Positions 12,481 to 22,661 of a stretch of DNA of 64,000 bases are shown piece by piece (position 1 is the stretch's first letter; every line of letters starts with the position of its first letter). The notes under the pieces are model-generated. The model was not told where the DNA came from. It worked only from the letters and a program-made list of their open reading frames with translations, and searched no databases. Source of the stretch: Podospora comata. Its lineage: Eukaryota; Ascomycota; Sordariomycetes; Sordariales; Podosporaceae. The stretch lies in assembly GCA_017354895.1 (NCBI GenBank), contig CP071496.1, forward strand, positions 2,852,001-2,916,000, written 5' to 3'. A program made the position numbers and the translations under genes.

Positions 12481-13322
12481 ATGACGAAGCCGTGGGAACA
12501 GTACCGTGAGATCATCATAGCGGAGTACCGGGACAACAGGAAGCCACTCCATGAGGTCAAGAAGCTCATGGAGCAGCAGTACCGGTTCAAGGCGTCGTAT
12601 GTTGCCCTCCCTCGGTCCTTTGAGATGTGGTGATTGTCCGTCCCTACGGATCATCATCTGATCTTGTGTTCATGGCGTCACATACGTTAGATGAATATGA
12701 TATTCTGACCATTCTTAACAGTACCCGGGCCTATCGATCGCGGTTCGACAAATGGGGCATCCAGAAGTATTCTCGTCGTAGGCGTGGGAATTCCATGGGT
12801 GAGGACGGGGAAGGAGACGACACCCGATATCTTTCGCCTCATCAGAGCCCAGAACTCGAAGACAACAGATACCAGGCAAGCTCACCAGCCATGACCCCAG
12901 GCGACCTGTACCACCCAGGATCCAGCGCGACGACACAGTCGAACGAGTACAGAGAGTGAGTCTTTTGGTTACTGGAAGCTCCATGCTCCAGAAATTCCCG
13001 GCCATTTTGCCCATATTTGGATAGCTAATCTCATCCCGTTAGCCCTTTCATCAAGCCAGAACCCACAGTCCAGTACAGCCAATACAGCATGATGCCCATC
13101 CATCCGAGTGCCGAGGCAAATACCCACCTGTCACCCATCTCATACAATACATATTCGCATCACCAGGCCATTGGTTACCCATCTGACCAGATGTCCACCT
13201 ATCATCACCGAGCGGGCAATGCTCTAGTCTCGGCCCAAACCTCGCCAAATCCCCAGAGCTACCAGGAGCCGTCTGCCGCCCACATGACCTATGGGTACTC
13301 ATTCGACTACTCCAGGCACTGA
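12481..13322 (+). CDS. Short Clr5-domain protein
   Basis: Three exons (12481-12596, 12722-12955, 13043-13322), with 125-bp and 87-bp introns, give 209 residues. The N-terminus is a Clr5 domain: Trp5 and the EYRDNRKPLHEVKKLMEQQY helix, then FKASTRAYRSRFDKWGIQKY after the first intron. The motif is complete only when that intron is removed (codon TC|T), which supports the splice sites. A basic RRRR patch follows. The remaining 140 residues are Ser/Tyr/His/Pro-rich and disordered, ending in TYGYSFDYSRH. The Clr5 domain is named after a fission-yeast silencing factor and is common in filamentous fungi, often fused to ankyrin or TPR repeats; none are present here. A nuclear or DNA-binding role is plausible but unproven. 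It is convergent with the Nse2 gene. Confidence 0.85.
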
Positions 13323-13654
13323 ACCCTGATCGCTTCCGGTTTCTACATGTTTTCCCACAGCACTTCCAACTTCCTTTGCATAAGTCATGTCTCTGATTTC
13401 GGTGTCAAAACCTTTTGTATTATTAAACTGATGGTTTCACAGCCAGGCGGCTCGGGGCAGGTGATCCGCGGAAACAGGACGCGCAGAATAATTCGACAGA
13501 AGCGACAGCAAGTTGTGAGCTACTCGGAGTCCAGGGGACAAAACTTGTTTCATTCTTTGACGTTTGTGGGGGCGTTGAGCTGTTTCTGGAGCAAATCGGG
13601 GCTGGTGTGATTTTTTCCATAGTAGAGTGATAGTCATAGATTCAATCGTCGTTC
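13323..13654. other. Convergent 3' region between Clr5-domain gene and NSE2
   Basis: 332 bp hold the 3' untranslated regions of two genes that face each other. I see no gene and no repeat. Confidence 0.6.
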
Positions 13655-14934
13655 TTAGTCCTCTTCGATGTCTTCCACACGGCGGTTGTTCCTCTCCCTC
13701 TTGATGTTGTTTGTGCGTCCAATGACTATGCTCGCATCGGGGTCGTCATCTTCTTCCTCCTCCTCTTCAACATCTGAGGTTGCGTCGGCATTACGTCTCG
13801 AAGCCTCTGCCACTCGCTTCATTTTCCGAAGCATGACTTCGTCTGGATACAAGTCGGTGATTGTCAAGTCCTAAAGAGCAAAAATTAGTATGGTTAGGAA
13901 ACTCGACACATAACGTGGACATGGACCCGTACCTTTGAGCAGCCCGGAACAGGGCATTGTGCCTTGCCACCGGAAGATCGGATGAAAGACATGATGGCAT
14001 CTTTCTCAAAGGTGTGCTTGCACTTGTGATTGCTAAATGGCGTTTTGAAGGCCTGCAATGACAAGGGGCACTTGAGGTCAACAATTTCACGCTCGACAAC
14101 AAGATCGTCATCCTCCTGAATGTCGGCGACATTCTTGACTGGGTTGCCATCCTCGTCAAACCAAGTGGAGGGATCCGGCAGCGGGATCTCGTTGTCGGGG
14201 TGCATGGCATCATGCCACGTCCTCTTGAAAGGAATATAGTCGTTGTGGACAGCATATTTATCATAAGCAGATAATCTGGAGTACTCTATCATCTTGACCT
14301 TTCGAGCTGTCCTTAGAGCATCGATGACACCAACGACTGGGGGCACATCCTCAGCTTCCTCCACCTCTTCGTCCTCGTCGTCGTCGTCGTCATCATTGGC
14401 AGGGCGCCGTTGCTGCCGTCTCTCTTTTTTAGGTTTCGGTTCAGGTCGAGGCTGCTGAGCCTTGACTGTCACTACCACGGACTCAAGAACTGTTTTGGTA
14501 TCTTCGAATTCGGCACGACAGTCTATTACACGCCGCAAGGCTTGTTCGGATTTGTCTGTCAGTGTGCTGATGGTTGCCTCCAACTCAGCGACATATTCTT
14601 CGAGCTCTCTTTCAGCCTCGCTCTTGTCGTCAACACCTTCTGATCGACGCTTCTCCACATGCCGAGCGAGTTGCCTTCGCCGTTGAAAGAGCAGATCGTT
14701 GATACTGCCGACAGCCTTGATCAGGTTCTTTGAACATTCGTTGAGGTGTTTTTCGTACTGCCTCGCATCGCTGTCATTTCGCTGAGCTGCGACCAGCCTT
14801 TCCAATTTCGCTTTGTTTTCATCGTTCATTGGAAACGCCGGTGGCTCATACTCGGGCAGCGAGACGTCGTCGGACCCGACCGACGTAGCTGGTGCTGGCT
14901 CAGAGGGCCGCGAGCGTTGCAGTAGACGTGGCAT
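13655..14934 (-). CDS. NSE2: SMC5/6 complex SUMO E3 ligase Nse2/Mms21
   Basis: Exon 1 (14934-13933) and exon 2 (13870-13655), with a 62-bp intron (GTACGG...TTTAG), encode 405 residues. The C-terminal half carries an SP-RING (zf-Nse) core: CPLSLQAFKTPFSNHKCKHTF, then a helix and CPVPGC, with the Cys/His/Cys/Cys pattern of SIZ/PIAS and Mms21 ligases. The N-terminal half is coiled-coil-like (long Glu/Arg/Leu helices around residues 40-150), matching the region by which Nse2 docks on the Smc5 arm. A long acidic run lies near residues 180-195. The intron falls just after the last zinc-binding Cys, so splicing is needed for the correct tail (CSK|DLTITDLYPDEVM). The family sumoylates repair and cohesion proteins and acts in recombination-linked replication repair. 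Fungal orthologues of this size are usual. Confidence 0.92.
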
Positions 14935-17832
14935 GGTGACCTTGGAAGTTGTGGGGTCCGATAGACAAGATCCCCGGGTTATGGTTTCCTAGAGCGCTGA
15001 ATCGTGGTAAAGTAAGTCGACGGACTCGAGTTCAATCACTGTCGTGTATCCCGAAATTGTTTGGCCTTATTCTGTCGGGTAGAACCCGAGCGCGGCTGAC
15101 TGCGTTTATCGGTTCAAGAAACAAGATAGACGGGGGGTTCGCCGAGGACTGGAGATCGGGACAAATCAGATATTTGACGGCTTCTGGAAAAATCGGTACT
15201 TTTTCGTTCGTCGATTGATTGATTGAGGAACTGGGGAGCTGAAAACGCGTGTGCAACGATACTCTCAGACGCGTCTGCCCCGCCCCTGCCAAAGTGATTT
15301 CTTGGCCCAGATAAGGTTTGGCTGCCAAGAGGGATGGGCCCCGCAAGCCACCTTACCAGATGTGGCTTAAATCCCCTCCATCGGGCAGTGTCATTGGCAG
15401 GGATGGTCGGCTGTCGGAACTGACCGAGAGCCTGGGTCCTCCCCGTTGGTTGAGTTGCACCGCTGTCAACCTCAATTGGCCGAAGGTGAAGCAACTGCCA
15501 GAATCCCATGTCATCTTCAGCCTCATGTCGATGGAAAGCCGAGACCTCGGAGCTGCTTCTGACGACATCGCGCTGCTTCACCATCCTGAATTGTACCACG
15601 AACCAGGTGTACGGAATAAGGCAAGGTTCTGATGAAAGACGTGAAGGCTGCCTCTTCCGGCACCTGTCTCAGCCTGCCCATGTGAGGCCCGAGACACTCA
15701 TCCCACAACGCCGCCGCCATCACCAAAAAGCAAGGGCGCGGCGAAGGTTGGTCGATTCTTCGATTTCTTTCGCTTCCGTTCCCGCCGTTTCCCCCGTCGC
15801 TTCATCTATCGAGAATTGCGATCCGCTCGCCTGTCGCGCGACCGACGGCACACTGACAGTTTACCGTCATCTCTTTGTGTGCTCACCACCCGTCCCCGCC
15901 TGATCGAAGCGTCGGCCCGACCAGTTCTATTGTGGTCGTGTCGTATGATAGATGCCCAGATGTGTAACAGCCATGTCCCGTGCGTCGTGATACCCTAGTT
16001 GCGCTGTCGAAAGGGCGGCCAACCTCTTGTTGTTGATATCGCCGATTCCATCAGACAGAACTGCCAGCGCCGAGTGTAGTCAAGTCAGCTTGTCACCCGC
16101 TCACCTGGGCTGGGCCATGTGACATTGTGATGCACGGCGCCTGCCTTTATGCATCTCATATCTAGGAAACAAGGCAGAAAATCTAAGCCTTCGTGGAGGA
16201 TGGCGGTCTACATTCCCCGTCTGTCATGCGGCTTGTTCCGCCATGCTGTCCTGCTAGAGAAGAAGAAGATCTGTGATGGCTGACCTGTCTGAATTGCTCA
16301 GGCTCGTATTCAGTGCCAATACCATGGTCAGTTATGGCTGGGTTGGCACGAGCTCCCCCCAAGGGTCAATCGAGAGCTCTTTTCAGCAGCCCAGACTGAA
16401 AGTGCCATATGCGGTGAACAATGTGGGTCGATGCCGGACTTCTATCAGCAGCCATAGGCCATACGGATGGTTTGCGGTGGTGGAGCGCTGGCGCCGTTTG
16501 TGAGCGTTGCCTTTGGCGAAGCGTGGAACCAATTCCTTGGGCCGATCCAAGGCTAAAGCTCGATGGCCCCAGATCTGGATGAGAACCGTTTTGCTGCAGC
16601 GATCGCCGAGCCCATCAGCGCAACCCTCGTCGTCATTCCCGCAGCGCCCTCACATTCCACCCCTGCGAATGACCTGTTTTGCTCATCACGCAGCAGGACA
16701 CTCTGTCAGTCGTGCAGAGGTGCGATTTCCCGCTCCTTGGTTGTCGCTTCGCGCGCTTCCGGGGGGCCGATGGACAGAAGAAAGCATGGCTTGAGGTGCA
16801 GATGCTGTTCTGTTTTCCCTATCTTCCCCTGGTGGGAAATCCTGGTGGGAAACACCGGTAATGGATAACTCCAAGCTCCCCTAGTCCCCATCGGGACCCA
16901 ATACTTTCTCGCTCTCACGCCGTTCACTCCTCAGGGCAGGGGTTTAGGATGGAGGGTCCATTGGGTCCAGATCGTCAAGCACCCGCATGGCTGGGGCTGT
17001 TAGACCGTTCTTTGAGATCACTCCGATCACAACAGCTGCCGATGCATTCAGCGATCAGGGACATGCATCGAAAGCACCAAATTCGCTCCCTTGGCCTGTT
17101 GGCCCCTCCAATATGGGCCAAAATGCCACCCTGGGCCACGTAGGGGAACACAGCGACTCGGTCAGCTCAGTATGGGTTTTTGGGATCGTGATTCATCCAA
17201 CGGTGTCGGCCCTGGGACAGTCCCTCTTTCCCCTCGTCCCCCGCGGCAATTGGCCCATGGCCTGTTGTTCTCCGGGTCTGTGCCTGGCGATATAGTTTTG
17301 GTTCTTTGTTTCCTTGCCCATCGGCTCATCTGAAGCTCGGGAAGCTTTGGCCGCCTTGTCACAAACCTTCCGTCATCCCGTCCGATTTCACACGGCCCCC
17401 GTCCCTGCCAACAAACCTCCGTGGATCTCGATTCCACGCAGACTTTGTGGTCGCCTTACCCAGACCACTGGGCCATGCTTTTGTGTCGGAGCACCACCGT
17501 ATTGACCTCTTGATTAAATATCTTCATGCTCCGTTCCTCAATCCATCATCCCCTTCTCCTTTGTTTGCCACCCCACAATCAGCATCATCATCACCCAGAC
17601 CAGGAGCCAAGCGCCCTGCTTACAAGTCAACAAGAACAAGTGACGGCACGGGTTACACAGCGGGTTCCCTAACCCATTTGTCAAGCCATCATCCAGCACA
17701 CGAACAGCGAGTCCTCGGACATATACCCAGTCACCCACCTTTACCTGGATGTCTTATTAGTGAAGGGGACTTTTACTCGTTCCAGAACCGGCCTCGTACA
17801 CCACAGTGCCACTGGCTTTCAAATCCACCGTG
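14935..17832. other. 2.9 kb intergenic region, NSE2 and vvd promoters
   Basis: No credible coding region. The left end holds the promoter of the leftward NSE2 gene. The rest lies upstream of vvd and is long for a fungal promoter. It contains the paired GATC elements listed separately, an AT-rich TTAAATAT at about 17513-17520 and a CT-rich leader from about 17520 to the vvd start codon. Several small upstream ATGs lie in this leader. Confidence 0.5.
17016..17030 (+). promoter_or_regulatory. Candidate light-response element: paired GATCAC
   Basis: GATCAC, three bases, GATCAC: a direct repeat about 800 bp upstream of the vvd start codon. Paired, imperfectly repeated GATC/CGAT words spaced like this are the type of site reported for the White Collar complex at light-induced Neurospora promoters. 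A second candidate, GATCTCGATT inside the near-palindrome GTGGATCTCGATTCCAC, lies at 17421-17437, about 400 bp from the ATG. Function is inferred only from the motif and the downstream gene. Confidence 0.4.
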
Positions 17833-18518
17833 ATGCCCAGCATGAGCAACCAGGTCAATACATGGGAAGGCAACTCGTGGGAGGGTCGTGCTATCGAGGT
17901 AGACAGCATTCTAGATCCTGATTGTCCGCTCCTGCTTACCAGGTTATTCTAGCACTATGGTGGCCGGCAGATGGACACGCAAATCTACGATCCCATCATC
18001 TTTCCTGGGTTGTATTCCAACAGCGGTCTTGACATCATGTCGGTGCTGGTTCGTATTCTCTGACCATCTGCCTAGCTCAGTCTCAGATCATTAACAATGT
18101 GTAACAGATCTCTCTCCACTCAAGACCAAACCCCCAGGTGGACATTGGAGCTGTCGACATGTCGTGCCCCATCATCGTCTGCGACCTCTTGCGACCCGAT
18201 CAGCCCATCATCTACGCATCAGACTCCTTCCTGGAACTGACAGGATACAACCGACCAGAGGTACTGGAGAGAAACTGCCGGTTCATGCAAGCCCCTGGTG
18301 GGCAAGTCAAGCCCAAATCGGCACGAAAATATGTCGACGAAAAGACAATCAAGAAGATGCGGAAATCGGTCGACCGGAACTCTGAGCTGCAGATCCCAGT
18401 CACCAACTTCAAGAAAGATGGTCAAAAATTCACCAACTACCTGACCATGATTCCGCTACAGTTCAACAGCCACCAGTTCAACATCTCGGTCGGGTTTCAG
18501 TGCGAGATGGACGGATGA
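17833..18518 (+). CDS. vvd: Blue-light photoreceptor VIVID/ENVOY (LOV domain)
   Basis: Three exons (17833-17898, 17953-18048, 18108-18518) give 190 residues; Neurospora VVD has 186. The short first two exons encode the N-terminal cap (...YDPIIFPGLYSNSGLDIMSVL) that in VVD switches on light-driven dimerisation. Exon 3 encodes a LOV/PAS domain: SRPNPQVDIGAVD, then FLELTGYNRPEVLERNCRFMQ with the photoactive Cys at about residue 111 (NCRFMQ), and the VVD-type loop QAPGGQVKPKSARKYVDEKT. It ends with VGFQCEMDG; no other output domain follows. The second intron has a weaker donor (GTTCGT), but removing it rebuilds the family sequence exactly in frame. The family binds FAD, forms a cysteinyl adduct in blue light and damps White Collar activity, giving photoadaptation and circadian gating. 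Cytosolic and nuclear location is expected from the family. Confidence 0.95.
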
Positions 18519-20188
18519 ATCGAGCTTTCGAAATAGAGCGATGCCACGATGAGACATTCACCAGCAACCACACCATCGAGATTCGCTCAGGATCATTGTT
18601 TTCTTATTCAAATTGTGTCACACAGCAGGGATCGGCGTTCCGGATGCATCGAGCGACCATCTGATTTTTGTCTTTGCTTTTCTTCTCTGTTAAAACAAGG
18701 TGCTTTTAGGCATTATGATACCCCCTTGACAGGGTCTACACACGACCCTTTCTCTCCAGCTTCTATCGATTTGCAGGGTTTTTACTGCAAGTAGGGACGG
18801 GCGTCTGGTTCTTATTTACTACATTTTTATTCGGCATATACATATTACTGGTGTTTTCCTTGGGAGCAAAGACGTTAAGGGTACAAACAAACCAGACACA
18901 CAAACATGGGAAGGCGTTACGGCTTGAATGGATTGATACGACTCCTAGAATATGGAAGCCGTACATGGCCAATTTTGGAAATGGTCAGGGGACTTTTTTA
19001 GCATTGGAATGGGAAATACGTTCAATGGCAGAGACAGACAGCTGGATGGGCGGAATATGGATGATAGGCCTTTGTATTCTCACCGATATGATGGGAGGGG
19101 TCGTTGCTACTCGGGATACATGTACAACAAGGCAAAATCGAGCTGTCGTTACTGGCATTATTGAGAACCTTGTCCCGGAATAATGCTGCCAGAATGAAAT
19201 GTGCCAGTAGATCTCTGTCGCTGACAACCAGACCTTACTCTCCTAAAGGTGTAGCTTTTGGATATCCCGTCATGTGGCCTGGACAATGGCTCAAATATGC
19301 TGGTAAAAAGAAGCAAGAACAATCAACTGCCGAAAGCCCCTCTCCGACGCCATCGGCGGACGAAACCGTCCGCTCTCAGTCTCGCTCCCCTGACCAACCC
19401 CCCTGATCATGTATCCACCCCAGCTCAGTCATGATCGCACCCTCGACATCCCCACTTGCGATCACTCACATCCCAAGCAAAAAGCCAAGCTTAGTAAAAC
19501 CGTTTACAACTCCCTTTTGACTTTCTTTTTCTGATCTCAGATTATGCAAGACGTAATTCCTCTTTTTCCCAAGAGAAAAAACACATCACAGAGAACTAAG
19601 CCGGACAAGTCACTTCCCAGGGTCCCCGACACACGTTTTCTGTGGTTATTATTCCACCCTTCTCCCTTACATCTTTCGGTGTCCAGAAGCGGGAGCAGCC
19701 GATACTACTTACCATCGAGTGGAAAAAACATGACGTGAGAAACATGAGAAATAACCAAAATCAGGCTTGGCGATCATGGAAGTCGATACCAGCTGCGATG
19801 ATCAAGGAAACTGTTAGGCCAGCGCAGAAGAGATGGCAAACACGGGTCGGCACTTGAATGGATAAGCACAACCTGTATCTGCTGGCAGAAAATTGAGGGA
19901 ATTACTGTAGCAGTTCTCGCTGTTTGCCGGGTGATGGGGTGACGCTGACGGCTAGGTACGTTAGGCATAATGGTCTGATGACTGACTGATCATAGGGGGG
20001 AAGTACGTACGTCAATCGCACTGCACTGGCGAGCAGGGGGGTGAAAGGCAAGGTTGATAGGGGAGCTGTTCACGCAGGACAGTGACGTTTCAGCTACAAG
20101 TGTCTGGATATTGAAGTTGATAAAAAGGAGCAAAACTGATAGGGGTAGACCTATTGTGGTAGTTTGATAAGGGTGTGCCTGGGGAGGC

Positions 20189-20196
20189 TGACGTCA
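20189..20196 (+). promoter_or_regulatory. CRE palindrome TGACGTCA
   Basis: A perfect 8-bp cAMP-response-element palindrome just upstream of a CT-rich, leader-like stretch. bZIP factors of the ATF/CREB class bind this word. No gene can be assigned to it, so its role is uncertain; one such site is expected by chance about once per 65 kb of random DNA. Confidence 0.25.
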
Positions 20197-21869
20197 AATG
20201 TTTTGTTTACACTTGTAGGCTATAACCCCAACCCTTGGTTTACCCCCTTTTGCCCCTTTTCCCATGCCGAGACTTCCGCTTACCTCACCTCCTTCGGGGG
20301 GTGTCCCCGCTTTCTCTCTCGTATTCCCTTGGTCTTGCTTTCTCCTTCTTTTCGTGTTGTTTTCAGCACCTCCACTGCTGAAACGTAATGGTTACCATAG
20401 CCACACCACTCACGTCTTTGAGAACATCTTCAAGTTATCCCAGCTAATCTTGACGGGCTGGCTTCCACCTCCTCGAAACTGACCGCCCTTTTGTCTCATT
20501 TTGGCGGGCTCTTAAATCCTGTACATTCGCAGAAAGATCCGAGATGCCACAACGCAAATGCGGGCCATCGAAGGCCATTTTCCTCGCCTCACACTGACTG
20601 TTCTGTCCCACCTACAGCTCGCACTTGCAAACAGAAAGCGAGCGATCGATCTTTCCACCTACAGGTCTCCTCGTCTCTCACCAACACAGCTACACACAGT
20701 TGATCATCCGATGCCATCTATCGCTCCTTCACACTCCTTTACCGCAACGAAAAGAGAGAAGAACCGATACCTCTCCCTCGACATCTCCTCGCCCGCATCT
20801 CATTCAAAGACATCACCTCGACAGCCAAGCCGAAGGAATCTTCTCCGAAGCACCTGAACGACAAAAATTCCCACTCACGCCACACTCGTCGACCCGTTTC
20901 ACCTCCCTCCCTCCAAGAGACCCATCAGACCCATCCTATCTATCCTACCAAGCCTGTCCAGCAAAGCAACTAGGTCGATCGCATACCTCTGCCGATCTAC
21001 AAAAACCTCCGTTGCCTGATCTCCTCTCCAACCTACCAACTTACTTGACTGTTGTCGATCGCATAAATGTGACAAGACTGACTGTATGATCACACCATCA
21101 TCTGCTCAAGCAGCTACAGCCTCTCGACTACAAGAAAGCGACTGTCTGCTACCTACCAACGACCGACAATCGACGATGTGCGGTTAGTAATCATATTCTA
21201 GCACACTGGCAAAGAGTCGGTAGCACTTTCGTAAGGTAACAGGAGATGATCGATTACCACGCCATTCCCAGTTGGCGGCACGAACAAGAACGGATGAGAT
21301 TTTGGCCACTGCTGTTTTACCTTATTGGGGTTTACACAGTGGTGAGAATAGGTAGGTAGGTTAGGTAGGTAAGGCAGGTAAGAAGAAAGAAAGATTTGTT
21401 TGTGCGGCAGGACTGGAGTGTAGGCGCGAATGGAGATGATGTCAGGCAGGCAACAAAGCTGCGGTTGGTCTTTCATAGGTCTGTTTTGTTCTTGTGGTTA
21501 GCTCTCTTGCTCTGGAATTGGTTAACCTGGGGTACTCCAATCCGAATGAATTCGATTCGGTTTGCTAGGCAAACTTAGGGTGGGTCCTTCGATAGTTAAG
21601 AGGCATATTCGGCTAGACTGTCAACTGAGCTGTCTACCTATAGAGCTGGAATCAAGGTCGAGAGGTAATTGTCGTTAAACTTATAGATGAATCACTCGAT
21701 TAAGTCATCGAATGAACTTCTAATAGAGATAACATGAAGACTGATGATCAGGCTGTCGATTGAGCTCTTTGTTGAGCTGTAATTAATAGTCAAGTAAACC
21801 TGCGGTTGTTAGGCTGCCTGTTGGCTGTGCTGTCTATCGATTAGCTTCAATCAATAGGATTGGATACCT

Positions 21870-22030
21870 AAGGTAGTCTATCGATTGAGCTGCCATCGAT
21901 TAAGCGGTCTGTCGATTAAGCTGTCTGCCAAGTGATCTGCTGTCGATTGAGCTGTCTGTCGATTAAGCTGTCTGTTGATTGGGCTGTCTATTGATTGAGA
22001 TGTCTATCGGTTGAGCTGCCTGTCAGCTCA
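21870..22030. repeat. Degenerate 16-bp tandem array (TGTCGATTGAGCTGTC)
   Basis: From 21941 to 22020 five contiguous 16-bp units match TGTCGATTGAGCTGTC with a few substitutions each. Further units, partly interrupted, extend left to about 21870 and right to about 22030. Isolated TCGATT words continue on both sides for several hundred bases. It lies in non-coding DNA. Confidence 0.8.
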
Positions 22031-22661
22031 GTCAGTCGATTGAGGTAGTTATTCCGAGCAGCCCTTACCGCTTTCTTATCCTCTCCATTAACCAGCCTAT
22101 TATTCAGGGCTTGCTGGACTTATCAGCTTAATAAAGGACCATCGGCTACTTTAACACTGCCAGCTAGATACCTAGGTCGCACTTTATTCCTTCATCAACA
22201 CTACAGTTATTTTGTTCGATCGAAGTGCTTTACAATGGCTAGTTAAATTGCGGAGGATGTCGTCGACCCGGTCCTGGGTCCTTTTGGCGATAAAGCTGTC
22301 GATTACTTTAGCGATTGATCAAATATCTCGACAAGATAGCTAATAATTCTTTGAACTTATGTTGCCGGTTGCTTCAGCGGCCAAGTCCCCATCATCTCAC
22401 CAGTTGAGACTTATCCTAAAGTACCGTAGTCTACTAAGTACCTAGGTTACCGAGTTAATCGTCGATTCAACTTACTTTATCGTTCATCTTTGACAATTGT
22501 AGGTCGCACACTGCTATTTCCTAAAGCTCCATATACCCTCATTACCCTCCTCCACATCCTTCACACCACAAAGTCGCAGCGAGTTTCTGTTTAACGGCTA
22601 TTTATTGTCTTGTTCATTCCAGTCATCATCTCATCTACCCATCAACCCCTCTTTATCCCCC

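Larger units (their letters stand above)
18519..22661. other. 4.1 kb gene-free region between vvd and ceramidase
   Basis: The left part includes the vvd 3' untranslated region. I found no gene. Between about 20,200 and 21,100 the plus strand is CT-rich and resembles a transcript leader, but no open frame follows that looks like protein. A perfect TGACGTCA lies at 20189-20196. From about 21,600 to 22,500 the words TCGATT and CGATTGA recur and culminate in the 16-bp tandem array listed separately. Confidence 0.45.

Noticed and set aside
12597-12721. Reading the Clr5-domain gene as two separate short genes
   Set aside because: The splice joins the two halves of one Clr5 motif in frame, so they are a single gene.
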